DNA from: Ascoidea asiatica
Lineage: Eukaryota > Ascomycota > Saccharomycetes > Ascoideales > Ascoideaceae
Direction of reading: 5' to 3'
Length of the DNA: 64,000 nucleotides
NCBI GenBank assembly: GCA_001600695.1
Contig: BCKQ01000002.1
Location: 1,240,001-1,304,000, forward strand
Below, piece by piece: positions 1 through 10,456 of this stretch (its first letter is position 1; the number at the start of each line of letters is the position of its first letter). The position numbers and the translations under genes are program-made. The notes beneath the pieces are model-generated. The model searched no databases and was not told the DNA's origin. It saw only the letters and a program-made list of their open reading frames with translations.

Positions 1-2
1 AA

Positions 3-542
3 TTTCAAGATGATGATAGTAATAGTAGTAGTAGTAATAATAATAATAATAATAATTCTCCTCAATTATTTAGTGCCTTTGGTTCAACTCAAAAAAATAA
101 ATCAAATAATAATTATAATAATCAAAAATATAAAAATTATGATCCAAATTATAATTATATCAATAACAAAGACAATAAGAACAATGATAATGAATTCGAT
201 GATGATTTCACCATCTCAATGACAAATAATGATCAAGAAAATGATCTTAATGCTTTAATGAATACTGATGATACTCCACCTCCAATGCCACCAAGACGTA
301 AAAATAATAATATAAATTCAGTTCCAAAAACAATGATAACTCCAAGTTCACCACAAATTAATAATAAGAGTACCATTAATACTATCACTAAAACCAATAA
401 TTCAAAATGGGAACCAATTCAACATTCTTCAATTTCAACAACTGCTTCAAATGATGCTTTCTTAGTAACTGATAGTGAAGATGATGAAGATGATAAAAAA
501 AATTCAAATTCAAGTACAACTAGTATTGATCTCAAGAATTAA
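3..542 (+). CDS. 3' part of an unrecognised low-complexity protein with SH3-ligand motif
   Basis: The frame is open from the left edge to the TAA at 540-542, so this is the last 179 residues of a longer protein whose start lies outside the window. The visible part is Asn/Ser/Asp-rich and probably disordered. It contains a proline motif TPPPMPPRRK of the kind bound by SH3 domains, followed by Ser/Thr-rich sequence and an acidic stretch (TDSEDDEDD) close to the C-terminus. I do not recognise the family. The proline motif would fit a cortical actin, endocytic or polarity protein, but that is only a guess. Confidence 0.6.
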   Translation, partial: FQDDDSNSSSSNNNNNNNSPQLFSAFGSTQKNKSNNNYNNQKYKNYDPNYNYINNKDNKNNDNEFDDDFTISMTNNDQENDLNALMNTDDTPPPMPPRRKNNNINSVPKTMITPSSPQINNKSTINTITKTNNSKWEPIQHSSISTTASNDAFLVTDSEDDEDDKKNSNSSTTSIDLKN

Positions 543-611
543 TTACCTCATTGATTAGTTTCAATAGTTTTATTCCATATCGTTTCTTATTCCTCTTTCT
601 CTTTATTTTTC

Positions 612-643
<32 letters not shown>

Positions 644-1188
644 TTTATATTGACATCTTTATATTGATATTTACAATTTTACTCTTATTTTATCTATTCT
701 CTTCAAACTGAACTCTTTTATTCTGATATTCTCTTTTCTTTCACTGTTCTTCATCATTCCAATCAATCAACAAGTAAATAAATAAGTAACTGATTAATTG
801 AATATATCAATAAATAATTAAATAATTAAATAAATAAGTATTAGTATCTTTCTCCATTTCTCCATATATCTTTGTGACAATAATTATTAAATTGCTGGCT
901 TTTGCACTGTCAGCGGTTAATTCGTTGTTATTTTTTTGTTTACTTCTCGACTCTGCAATTCTTATCTTTTTTTACATCGGCCACAATCGTAATACATATA
1001 TTAAATAAACATACTAGATAAACATAGTAGATAAAGATAGCAAAAATAATAAATATAATAAATACAATAGATATAATAATGAGATATAAATAATAATATA
1101 TTCTTCTTTATTTATATTCTTATTCTATTTTTTTATTACTAATGATCAACATTTCTTTATCCATAAACTTCTAATCAATTACAAAGAA
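543..1188. other. Intergenic region upstream of the peroxidase gene
   Basis: No gene seen. It holds T-rich runs just after the upstream stop (likely 3' UTR and terminator), short TAAATAAATAAG-like repeats near 770-840, and a small slightly more GC-rich patch near 890-990. A 10-codon upstream ORF occupies 1142-1174, a few bases before the peroxidase start at 1189. Confidence 0.5.
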
Positions 1189-3425
1189 ATGCCACTATTA
1201 AGAATAATATTCGAAAATATTGATCTATATTTGTCAATACCAACTTTAATTTTAAGATTTTTTTTATTACCTTTATGTTTTATTCAATTATTATCAAATT
1301 GGTTAATTCAAGATATTAATAGATTTTCATTAGCTATATTATGGATATTAAAAGAAATTAAACATATATTTCCATGTGTTTTAGGTCAAATTGGAATATT
1401 AAATAATGAATTCTCTAAAAAACCAGAACCAAAAGATGAAAAAACAAATGATGATAATAATAATAATAATAATAGAAATTTTATAATTAAATTTTATTTA
1501 AGAATTTCGGAAAAATATAGAAAAAGTTTTAATATTTTTGAAAATGATTCAATTTCAATTGTGAATTTAATTTTAAATGAATTTAAAATTATTAATTTAA
1601 GATTTAATCAATTTTTAAATATTTGGTATAATACTTCAATTATTGAAAAAAAATTAACTTATTATCCAAAATTTTATTTGAAATCTTTCTTTATTCAAAC
1701 TTCAAATACAAAAGTAAATCCAAAAGCAAATCCAAAAGGAAAAGTAAATGCTAAAGAAAAAATAAATTTAAAAGAAAAAGAAAAAGAAAAAGAAAAATCT
1801 AAAATAAATCAAAATTTAAGTAAATTAGAAAAATTAGATACAAATAATGATGAATTTCAATTAAAACCAATTGATAGAACTTTAAAACTTTATCAAGGTT
1901 CTCCAAAAAGACAAAGAATTTCAGGTTTTAGAACTTTTAGAGCTTCTGAAGTAATACCTAATTTAAATGATAATAATTTTGATGTTGATGATCAAATTAT
2001 TAAAGTATCTTCAATTTCTTCAGAAAATAATTTCTTGCCTTATTCAGATTTTGAGAATAATGAAAATTCAGATGAAATTGTAAACAAAAATTTAAATGAA
2101 ACTTTGAAAAATATTACTTTAAGAAATACTACAAGAAATTCAACAAAAAATATTATAAATAATACCATTAATACTACTAATAATGAATTTACTGAATTTA
2201 ATGAACCTTTAACTCCTTTATCAAGTAATAATCAAATTAATTTCAATAATTCTTCAATTAAAGAGAATTTAAAAGGTTTTAAATTACAATTTCATAATCA
2301 TAGAAAATCAAAATCCTCAAGTTCTTCAATAAAATCTCCAATAAAAACTACTGAAATTTTATTTGCTTCGAAAACTTTTCAATTAGATGAATTACAAAAT
2401 TTAAGTAACAATAATAATAATAATATTAATACCCAAAAAATTAAAAAAGATTATACTGAAGTTAAAAACGAAATCAAAAATGTTTTAAAAAATCCAAATT
2501 TCGATGATGGTTCTTATGCTCCAAATGTCCTTCGTCTGGCTTGGCATTCATGTGCAACTTTTGATAAAAATAATGGTACTGGTGGTTCTAATGGTGCAAC
2601 TATGAGGTAATTAAATACTTACTTTTTTCTTCTTCCTGTTTTTATTTTTTTTTTATTTTTTTTTTTATTATTTGTTATTCTATTCAATTTTTATTAAAAT
2701 AAAATATATAAATATGAAGTTTAATGGGTTCTAACTAATTATTTTTTACTATTATTATTATTATTAGATTTCCACCAGAATTAACTGATCCTGGGAATAC
2801 TGGTTTACATGTCGCTTTATCATTATTAGAATCAATTCATCATAAATTTCCTTGGATAACTTATGCTGATCTTTGGATTCTTGCTGGTATAACTGCAATT
2901 GAAGAAATGGGTGGTCCTTCAATTGAATTTAAACCTGGAAGAGTAGATTGTTTAGATGCTAGCTATGTTCCTCCAAATGGCAGATTACCTTCTGGAATGA
3001 AAGATCAAAGCCATATACGTGAAGTTTTTGGAAAATTAAATATGAATGATCAAGAAACAGTTGCACTTATAGGCGCTCATGGGTTAGGTAGAACTCATGC
3101 AAAATATTCTGGTTGGGATGGCAAATGGACTAAAAATCCAATAACTTTTGATAATGAATTTTATAAACTTCTTCTTGAAGATAATTGGATTTTTGATAAA
3201 GTTAAGTCTACTGGAATGATGCAATATTTTTATAATGATGATAGAGAAATTATGATGCTTCCATCTGATATGGAATTAGCCAAAGATCCTGAATTTAGAA
3301 AATATGTTGAGATTTATGCTAAAGATCAAGAAAAATTCTTTAAGGATTTTGCTTCAGCTTTTTCAAAACTAACTGAATTGGGTGTTGAAAGAAATTCAGA
3401 AGGAATTGCTTTAAAAACAAAATAA
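1189..3425 (+). CDS. Class I haem peroxidase (cytochrome c peroxidase family) with membrane-type N-terminal extension; two exons
   Basis: Spliced as 1189..2606 and 2768..3425, giving 691 residues. The peroxidase domain begins near residue 415. Catalytic residues are present: distal R449, W452 and H453 (RLAWH), proximal H577 (GAHGLGRTH), the CCP-type W593 and D640 (MLPSD). The [10 protein letters not shown] and [12 protein letters not shown] segments resemble the second fungal group (putative haem-binding peroxidase, CCP2/APX-like) more than classical mitochondrial CCP1. The reaction is H2O2 reduction; the electron donor (cytochrome c or ascorbate) cannot be told. The oddity is the roughly 400-residue N-terminus: two hydrophobic segments (about residues 17-41 and 45-70), then a Lys/Asn/Ser-rich spacer, in place of a normal mitochondrial presequence. 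It implies a membrane-anchored enzyme. A fusion or a mis-set start is the alternative, but the reading frame is continuous. Confidence 0.88.
2607..2767 (+). other. Intron of the peroxidase gene
   Basis: Donor GTAATT, CTAACTAA branch-point-like sequence near 2730, acceptor TTATTATTATTAG. Splicing joins ..ATG AG and A TTT CCA to read M-R-F-P-P-E, restoring the conserved peroxidase motif across the junction. Without splicing the frame stops at 2608-2610. Confidence 0.9.
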
Positions 3426-3604
3426 TTTAATTAGTCTTTTTCATATAATGAATATAATATACAATAATTCTCAATTTTGCATGTAAAAAAAGGAAGTAAA
3501 AAAAAAAAAATTATATTACATTCGTAAAGTTGAAAATTTAATGAAATATGTATGGTAAAAGACTAAAAATAAATTATATAAAAATGAATTAACAAAAAGT
3601 TAAA

Positions 3605-5062
3605 CTAATCATGCTTCTTTTTCTTTTTCTTTTTTTCAGGAGATTCATCATCTGCTTTTCTTTTTTTTGATTTATCTTTTTTATCTTTCTTATCTTTTTT
3701 ATCCTTTTTGTCTTTCTTTTCTTTTTTATCCTTTTTATCTTTCTTCTCTTTTTTGACAGATACTGGAGTTTCTACTTTAATATCCATTGGTTCATCCTTA
3801 GATGGTGTTTCAGGAATAATTGGAGCTGAAACTGGAGCAGATGCTGGTACAGAAACTGGTTTTGAAGAAACAACAGGTTCAAAATTTTCAAGATTAACAT
3901 AATCTTTTTTCCAGGTTTCAGGGGTATTATCATTTATACGACCAAATTGATCTAATTTTCCTTCTTTTTTTAATTGTTTCTTTTTTGAAGCAATTGGACC
4001 TAAACCCCATTTTCTTGGATAAGTATCACGTTCCATAATACATCTTTTAACTTTAGCTATAACACCATGATCACAAGTTGCAATATCAACAGTTGACATT
4101 TGAGCAATAGCAATTGCAATACCTTCACCTTTAGTTGTAATTAATACAACTTCATCAAATAATTCAATACCATCTTCATATCTTAAAACACCTGGAGTCA
4201 TTAATTTTGCACCATAACAAATTGAATTAACAGCAGAATCTTTCACCACAATTCTTTTATAGCCTAATAATAAAGTTTCTAAAGGTTGAATAACTCTTCT
4301 TAAATAAGATTCATCACGAGTATTATCAAAAACCCATTGAGCATCAAGTACATCATGTAAAGTAACTAAATTATCATTTTCAGATAAAGCACCACTTCTA
4401 ACTCTTCTTAATTCTTGCATATGACCACCAACACCTAATAACATACCAAGATGTACACAAAGTGTTCTCATATAAGTACCAGCTTCACATGAAGCCCAAA
4501 ATACAGCTAAATTTCTTTTATTATCAAATTCAATTAACTTTGAATCATAAATAGTTCTAACTCTTAATTGTCTTTTAACAGCAGAAATTAAAGGTGGTCT
4601 TTGAAATAAAGCTCCAGTTAAATTTTCTAAAGATTTTGACATATTTTTTTCATCTTTTAAAGATTCATGTAATCTTGCAACACAAACATATTCTTTACCT
4701 GCACCTTGTTGAGATTTAACTAATCTTGTTGCTCTATCTATACAAACAATTAAACATCCAGTAACTTTTGGATCTAAAGTACCAGAATGACCAGTTTTTT
4801 GACATCTTAAAATACGTTTAACCCAAGCAACAACTTCATGAGAAGATGGATTTGAAGGTTTATCTAAATTTATGACACCTGAGGATATATAAGATTTAAT
4901 ATCTCTTTTCAATGGAGAACAACCAAATGGTATTGGAGTATAATGACCACATCTAACATTTAATTTTTCATAATTTTTCAATAATAAAGGCCAATTTGCA
5001 GAATCATTAGTAGCCTTTTGATTAGTTGGCTTTATCATATGCTCTTCTTCTATTGAAGCCAT
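3605..5062 (-). CDS. CBF5: H/ACA snoRNP pseudouridine synthase Cbf5 (dyskerin)
   Basis: 485 residues, nearly colinear with yeast Cbf5 and human dyskerin. This is the catalytic subunit of box H/ACA snoRNPs, which pseudouridylates rRNA in the nucleolus. Visible features: the dyskerin-like N-terminus ending in [15 protein letters not shown], the TruB catalytic motif [12 protein letters not shown] with the nucleophilic Asp, [18 protein letters not shown], the [14 protein letters not shown] block, a PUA domain (about residues 265-345), and a C-terminal KKD/KKE tail typical of fungal Cbf5. The start MASIEEEH fits the family N-terminus. It is transcribed away from the 5705 gene across a 640-bp shared upstream region. 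Confidence 0.97.
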   Translation of the reverse strand: MASIEEEHMIKPTNQKATNDSANWPLLLKNYEKLNVRCGHYTPIPFGCSPLKRDIKSYISSGVINLDKPSNPSSHEVVAWVKRILRCQKTGHSGTLDPKVTGCLIVCIDRATRLVKSQQGAGKEYVCVARLHESLKDEKNMSKSLENLTGALFQRPPLISAVKRQLRVRTIYDSKLIEFDNKRNLAVFWASCEAGTYMRTLCVHLGMLLGVGGHMQELRRVRSGALSENDNLVTLHDVLDAQWVFDNTRDESYLRRVIQPLETLLLGYKRIVVKDSAVNSICYGAKLMTPGVLRYEDGIELFDEVVLITTKGEGIAIAIAQMSTVDIATCDHGVIAKVKRCIMERDTYPRKWGLGPIASKKKQLKKEGKLDQFGRINDNTPETWKKDYVNLENFEPVVSSKPVSVPASAPVSAPIIPETPSKDEPMDIKVETPVSVKKEKKDKKDKKEKKDKKDKKDKKDKKDKSKKRKADDESPEKKKKKKKHD

Positions 5063-5704
5063 TTTAATATTCTTTATATCAAGATTCTCGAAATACAGAT
5101 CAATATATACTTAAAACTTGAAATGAATATCTTTTTATTTCTTCAATTCTTTCTCTTCCAAATCAAATCTTTCAAGATCTGAATTTCACCTTCCATTCAA
5201 ATGCAAAAAATAAAACTAAAACTGAAAATTAAAAATAAAAATTTCAAAAGAGAAAAAAAATTAATTCCGGATGAGGTAATTAATTACGTAATATTTTCCT
5301 GAGCACGGCTTAGCCTCCGCTGTGTTTTAAAAAAACGGTTCGTGTGGCGAATAAGTGGCAAAAGATAAACAAAAATATTGAATACAAAACAAAATAAACA
5401 ATAAAATTTGAGAATGTTTTGATTAATCAGTTTTTGAGGTGGATTTATTGAGTTACTGATAGTTTTGATATTGAGTTATTGATTGATTTATATTTATTGA
5501 TTCATCATATTTCCTTCAAATTTACAAGATTTGAAGCAATACAGTCAGAGGAATAAAACAATAATCTTCTTTATCTGGAATAGAATCTTATTTTTAACTC
5601 AAACCTGTTTTTTTTTTTTTCGTTTTATCTCAAATAGTCAAATCAAAATCAACAAAAAAAAAATTAAAAAAGGTAAATAAATCATTTCTCAAATTAAATT
5701 CAAT
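5063..5704. other. Divergent promoter region between CBF5 and a coiled-coil/Ubl gene
   Basis: No gene seen. A small GC-richer patch near 5265-5365 contains CGGATGAGG, similar to but not identical with the PAC element of ribosome-biogenesis genes, and AAGTGGCAAAA, one mismatch from a proteasome-associated control element. A T-run near 5608-5620 and an A-run near 5655 precede the 5705 start. Confidence 0.45.
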
Positions 5705-7399
5705 ATGAATAAATATAAACCTCGTAATAATAATATTAAAAGTAAAATAGGAATTTACGAAGAAGAAGATCAATCTTCAAATTTATCAAATTCAAAAATT
5801 CAATCAAAAAATTATAATAATGTTTCAAATATATTAAGAGAAGCAGCTTCATATTGGGAAAATGGTGCAAAATCAATAGAAGAATTAATTTATCAAAATA
5901 ATTCTTTTCAAAATGAAATTCAAGATCTTAATGAGAGATTAGATAATTTAAATGAAAAAAATAACTCTTTGAATGAAAAAAATAATTTTTTAAATGAGGA
6001 AAATTTATTATTAAAAAAAAAATTAAATGAATTACAAAATTTTAAAAATAAATTTAATGAATTGAATTTTAAAAATGACTCAAATTTAAAACAAATTGAA
6101 TCTTTAAAAAAACAAAACAATGAATTTTGTAAAAATTTCAATATATCTGAATCAAATTATCAAAAATTAAGATTACAATTATTTAATTTATCTAAAGAAC
6201 ATAATGATATCAATAAAAAAATTTACCATCTTGATGAAAAAGATTCAAATTCAATGAATAATAATGAGAAGAAAATTTTAATTAATAACAATTGGCTATT
6301 CATAAAAGATATTGATATAAAGCATCATACTCCAAATAATAGTTTATCCAATTTATCTTCAATATTATCAAATTCCTCTAACTCCAATACAATTTCTAAC
6401 AATGCCGCCAACTCTCCTCTTCAATCCAAAATTAATCTAAACAACTCTAGTAATAATATTGATAGAATAGATAATATTGATAAGAAAAACTTCAAGTTTA
6501 ATGAAAGCACCAATTTCAATGATGAAATTGATATTGATAATGATATGAGTAATGCTAATAATGACAATATCAGTGACAAGAATAATAATATCAATCAAAG
6601 ATTTAAAAATTCTATAGATATTAATAATGAAGATTTGAATTTTGATGAAAATGAATTTAATCAAAATCCGATTTCACAAAAAAAAATACTTAATAATCTA
6701 ATATCTCTGCCAAATTCAACTTATACAAAATTAGATTCTCCAAAAATTGCAAAAAATATATTATTATCTTCCAATGAAAAATTTCCAACTTCAACTCCAT
6801 TTAATAAATTATCTATAAACAAAGATAAACTAGTCATTAACAATAATAATAATACTAATAAAAATTTGTCAAATAATTTATCTAAAAATTCAAGAAATAA
6901 TTCTTTTAGGTCTCCTTTAAATGAAAATCGTACATATTCTTCAACCTCAAATTTAACTTCTTCAACAGTAGCCGCTACAAATAATTCTATTTTTTCAAAT
7001 CATCTAGATTCAATTAATTCTTCTAATTCATTTTCTAGTCTTCATTCAAATTTACATTCTCCAATATCAAATCCAATGACTCCATCAAATTCAAATAATA
7101 AATTTATCACTGCAAATAATTTAGTTTCTGTTAAAATTGTACCAAATAGTAAATTAAAATTCAAAAATATTACAAATACTTTATTAACTAACTTTGTTAG
7201 TAGTTTCAATAAAAATGATACTTTATATGATGTAATTCGATTATATGAATCAAATGTTTCTGACATCAGTTATAAATTTGAATATTATTTTAATGATCAT
7301 CCAATAGAAAATTTAGATATTACACTTTCTGAATTAGATCAATATAATAAAAATAAAGGTTTTATAACCTTAGTTATTAGAGATATTAGAGATTATTAA
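5705..7399 (+). CDS. Unrecognised protein: N-terminal coiled coil, disordered middle, C-terminal beta-grasp-like domain
   Basis: 564 residues. Residues about 55-175 form a long heptad-type coiled coil rich in Leu/Asn/Glu (LNEKNNSLNEKNN repeats). Residues about 200-460 are Asn/Ser-rich low complexity. The last ~90 residues (from LVSVKIVPNS) are ordered and read as a beta-grasp: strand VSVKIVP, a helix TLYDVIRLYESN, strand YKFEYYFNDHP, a turn ITLSELDQY, and a last strand GFITLVIRDI. This layout (coil, linker, C-terminal ubiquitin-like fold) recurs in the genes at 11437 and 20815. There is no C-terminal Gly-Gly, so it would not be conjugated. The fold call is by pattern only; I know no named homologue. 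Confidence 0.6.
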   Translation: MNKYKPRNNNIKSKIGIYEEEDQSSNLSNSKIQSKNYNNVSNILREAASYWENGAKSIEELIYQNNSFQNEIQDLNERLDNLNEKNNSLNEKNNFLNEENLLLKKKLNELQNFKNKFNELNFKNDSNLKQIESLKKQNNEFCKNFNISESNYQKLRLQLFNLSKEHNDINKKIYHLDEKDSNSMNNNEKKILINNNWLFIKDIDIKHHTPNNSLSNLSSILSNSSNSNTISNNAANSPLQSKINLNNSSNNIDRIDNIDKKNFKFNESTNFNDEIDIDNDMSNANNDNISDKNNNINQRFKNSIDINNEDLNFDENEFNQNPISQKKILNNLISLPNSTYTKLDSPKIAKNILLSSNEKFPTSTPFNKLSINKDKLVINNNNNTNKNLSNNLSKNSRNNSFRSPLNENRTYSSTSNLTSSTVAATNNSIFSNHLDSINSSNSFSSLHSNLHSPISNPMTPSNSNNKFITANNLVSVKIVPNSKLKFKNITNTLLTNFVSSFNKNDTLYDVIRLYESNVSDISYKFEYYFNDHPIENLDITLSELDQYNKNKGFITLVIRDIRDY

Positions 7400-8031
7400 T
7401 TATATATTGGAATGTTAATTTTCACTTCACTTTCCTTCTTTTTCTTTTTCTTTTTCTTTTTTTTTCAAAAAAACTCTTTTTTCCGTTATTCTTTGGTTTG
7501 GTTTAATATTTATTGTGTTTCCTTTTTTATTCTCTCTTTTAACCATATGTGTTTTCAAATTCATTTCATTCTACAAATCTTAATTAAGTCATTATTTTTA
7601 ATTATCATTATTCTTTTTGCTAGTTATATCATTTTCATTATTGCTTCATATATTTTTTTTATTTATTTTTCTATTTATTTCAATATCATTATTAAATTTT
7701 GGTTATATTATCTTTTTAACTAAATAATGGATATGAATTAATCCTGATTTTCAATAATCAAAATCTATTTTTAATTCATTCACTTTTTCTTTTTGAAATT
7801 TCATAATCTTTGTGATATATACAGTACTAATCCACTTTTATTTACGTCTTAATTCTTTCATATTCAATAATGTAGTTAAATTCAACTCGGAGTTTAGTTA
7901 TTAGTTATCTATAAAAAAAAAAGCATTCAAAAAGCATTTTAAAAAAAATTTAAAAAAATTTATAAAAAAAAATAAAAACAAAATTTTAAAGAGACATTCA
8001 AAAGACATTTCACAAGGAATTAAAAAAAAAA
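7400..8031. other. Convergent 3' region
   Basis: Tail-to-tail intergenic region between the 5705 gene and TIP41. It is very T-rich on the left (CTTTTT runs near 7430-7465) and A-rich on the right (7910-8030), as expected for two 3' UTRs. No gene or RNA recognised. Confidence 0.5.
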
Positions 8032-9480
8032 TTATAATTGAAGTTCTTCAGTTTCACAAGTTTTAAGAGTAAGATGATTACTTACCCAATTACTATCTCT
8101 AAGTAAAGCTCTTGGATCATTTGAACCAAATACATTACAATATTGTTTTGCTTTTTCATGAACAATATTATAATTATCTTCTAATTCTTTAAATTCTCTT
8201 AAAATTAAATTTTCAGAAAATTCAATAAAAACTCTTGTATCTTTAATTTTAAATATCACATTATCAACTCTTAAAAAAAATCTTGATAATAATAATAATC
8301 TATCTTTCATAACTCTAATTTTAAGTTGAAGTACAGAAATTCCATTATCGGCTAATTCATCTTCATATAAAATCATTTCATCAAAAAATAATATTGGATC
8401 TTTTTTTTTTAATAATGAAAATGGAATTTTTTTATCAGACTTTTTGAAATGAAGATTATTTGAAATACTTTCATTATTTTCTTCAGTAAGTTCTTTGTTT
8501 TTTTTATTTTCAGTATCTTTAGTATCTTTAGTATCTTTAGTATCTTTAGTATCTTTAGTATCTTTAGTATTTTCATTATTATTTTCAATTGAGTCTTTGA
8601 TAATTTTCAAAGTACCTTTATAATTAGTTGAATAAGTCCAATCATATGGTTTTAAAACTTTATTTATACCATTATCATTATTATTATTATTATTATTATT
8701 AGTTGCAAAATTTGAACTTTTTAATTTTTTTTTTGAAGACCAATGATCAGCGTGACAAACTTTTAATAAACTTGATTCATCACAACCATATTTTAAAACT
8801 AAATCAAGAGCATCAATAGTATTAAAATTTAATTCAAATTTTTTAAAATTATTTATAATTTTTATAAAATTATTACCAAAAATCATTTCAGGTAATGGAA
8901 TATTTAATATTTTCTCAAAATGATTAATTTCAATAGCATTTAAAATTGGTTTTCTAGTTGTGAAAATTTCCCAATTATTTATTGAAATTGATGGAGAATC
9001 ATTAAAAGGATATGAAGATGATGGAGCTGGTATTATTACACTACCACAACATGAACATTTTGGATTTTTACAAAGTTTATGATCAGAAATTGCAGGTATC
9101 ATAATATCTGGATTAAATTTTGATTCGTTGATTGAATTACTATTCGAATCATTATTTAATTCATTATTTGATTCAATATTTGATTCATTAGTTATTTGGT
9201 TATTATTAGTTATTGAAATTGGTGGAGTAGATGTAATCGGAGTGGGATTGATTGAATTTAAATTACCAATTTTATTAATTGAAGAATTAATATAATTTGG
9301 ATTTCTTGATCTTGTTGAAATTAAGAATAAATCTTTTGCATTATTAATTTGAATTGCATTTATACCATTTTTTGGTAAATAAAAATTTGACTTAGAATTT
9401 GAATTTAAATTTCTATTTCTATTTTGAGTAACTTTTGAAGGTTTATTATTAATGGAAGATGTTTTATCATTCAAAGACAT
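8032..9480 (-). CDS. TIP41: TIP41-like regulator of TOR/PP2A signalling
   Basis: 482 residues. The TIP41 domain covers about residue 165 to the end: NNWEIFTTRKPILNAIE, LPEMIFGNNF, VLKPYDWTYSTNYKGTL, FFDEMILYEDELADNGIS, RVMKDRLLLLSRFFLRVD and KIKDTRVFIEF are family hallmarks. In yeast Tip41 binds Tap42 and modulates Sit4/PP2A downstream of TORC1. The protein is longer than S. cerevisiae Tip41 (356 aa) because of a ~150-residue Asn/Ser-rich N-terminus and two low-complexity inserts inside the domain: a poly-Asn run and a KDT tandem repeat. A CxxxxCxC cluster (CKNPKCSCCG) lies just before the domain. Confidence 0.93.
   Translation of the reverse strand: MSLNDKTSSINNKPSKVTQNRNRNLNSNSKSNFYLPKNGINAIQINNAKDLFLISTRSRNPNYINSSINKIGNLNSINPTPITSTPPISITNNNQITNESNIESNNELNNDSNSNSINESKFNPDIMIPAISDHKLCKNPKCSCCGSVIIPAPSSSYPFNDSPSISINNWEIFTTRKPILNAIEINHFEKILNIPLPEMIFGNNFIKIINNFKKFELNFNTIDALDLVLKYGCDESSLLKVCHADHWSSKKKLKSSNFATNNNNNNNNDNGINKVLKPYDWTYSTNYKGTLKIIKDSIENNNENTKDTKDTKDTKDTKDTKDTENKKNKELTEENNESISNNLHFKKSDKKIPFSLLKKKDPILFFDEMILYEDELADNGISVLQLKIRVMKDRLLLLSRFFLRVDNVIFKIKDTRVFIEFSENLILREFKELEDNYNIVHEKAKQYCNVFGSNDPRALLRDSNWVSNHLTLKTCETEELQL
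8517..8572. repeat. 9-bp minisatellite inside TIP41
   Basis: About six perfect copies of AGTATCTTT in tandem. On the minus strand they encode repeated Lys-Asp-Thr in a linker of Tip41. The unit is a multiple of three, so copy-number changes would keep the frame. Confidence 0.85.
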
Positions 9481-10126
9481 TTTTATAACTTGATAACTTG
9501 ATATATTGATATATTGATATATTGATATATTGATTATTTTAGATTCTTGTTAACTGGCAATTGATTATTGATTATTGATTGATGATTGATGATTGATGAT
9601 TAATTGATTATTTATTATTGATTATTTATAAATGATTGAATATGATAAAATAAACGAAATAAAATACAATTCACATAGTTAACAAGATTAGTTACTTAGT
9701 TAATTAGTTAGTTAGTGATATTAACCGTTAGCGGTGCGTATTAAATAACGCTAGGTGAAGAAGAAAGGTTTTACATTGCTCAGTTTCAGGGTACAGTAAA
9801 AATAGTAAAATAGAATCAAACTTACAATTACAATTACAATTTACAATTTACAATTTACAATTTACAAGTTAAAAGAAAGAAAGAAGGATTTAAGATTTAA
9901 TATAATTTTTATTGTTACATAGTACAAAATAGATAATTGTAAAATATTTTAAGATATATTATATAATAATATACCGATTAGATAATAGATATAATTGATA
10001 ATAGATAATAGATAATAGATAATTGATAATTAATAGTTGTAAGTTGAAAATTGGATAATTTGATAATTGATAAAGATAGGAGGGAAAGGGATAGAGACAA
10101 GAAAGACATTAATAAGATAAATAATA
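9481..10126. other. Intergenic region with dense short tandem repeats (TIP41 promoter, SMT3 3' side)
   Basis: No gene seen. It contains four tandem ATTGATAT-type 8-mers at about 9500-9532, TTGATTATTGATTGATGATT variants to about 9615, AATTTAC 7-mers at about 9825-9866, and ATAGATAATAG-like repeats near 9970-10030. Confidence 0.55.
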
Positions 10127-10456
10127 TTAGTAACCACCACCATTTTGAAAACGAACAACTTCAATAACATCACCATCAATCATTTCAAATTTCTGTGGAT
10201 TATCATTTGGAGCAACTCTTGTACCATCGAACATAAATCTAACAGAATTTGAATCTAATTCATTTTTTGAACAATAATTATCAAATAATTTTTTAAATTT
10301 AGTATGCATTTTAATTTGATAAATTAATTCTAAAGAATTATCTTGCATTCTTAATTTAATTTTAATTTTTTCACTTGATCTTCTTGCTGAACTTCTATCA
10401 GATTGATTAACTTCTGGAGATTGTTCACGACTTGGAGCTGTTGAAGTTGTATTCAT
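10127..10456 (-). CDS. SMT3: SUMO, ubiquitin-like modifier Smt3
   Basis: 109-residue precursor. A 28-residue flexible Ser/Arg-rich tail is followed by the SUMO fold (KIKIKLRMQDNSLELIYQIK, then TKFKKLF at residues 52-58, VRFMFDGTRV, DGDVIEVVRF). The C-terminus is QNGGGY, so Ulp-type processing would expose a terminal Gly-Gly for conjugation. Family knowledge: SUMO is attached to lysines by the Aos1-Uba2, Ubc9 and Siz/Mms21 cascade. The sequence is diverged from S. cerevisiae Smt3, but length, strand pattern and the di-Gly tail make the call firm. A related SUMO-like domain with the same TKFKKLF string is encoded 10 kb downstream at 20815. Confidence 0.94.
   Translation of the reverse strand: MNTTSTAPSREQSPEVNQSDRSSARRSSEKIKIKLRMQDNSLELIYQIKMHTKFKKLFDNYCSKNELDSNSVRFMFDGTRVAPNDNPQKFEMIDGDVIEVVRFQNGGGY

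Noticed and set aside
7412-7723. 103-codon hydrophobic frame after the 5705 gene
   Set aside because: Phe/Ile-rich translation of a T-rich 3' region; no topology or motif that suggests a real membrane protein.
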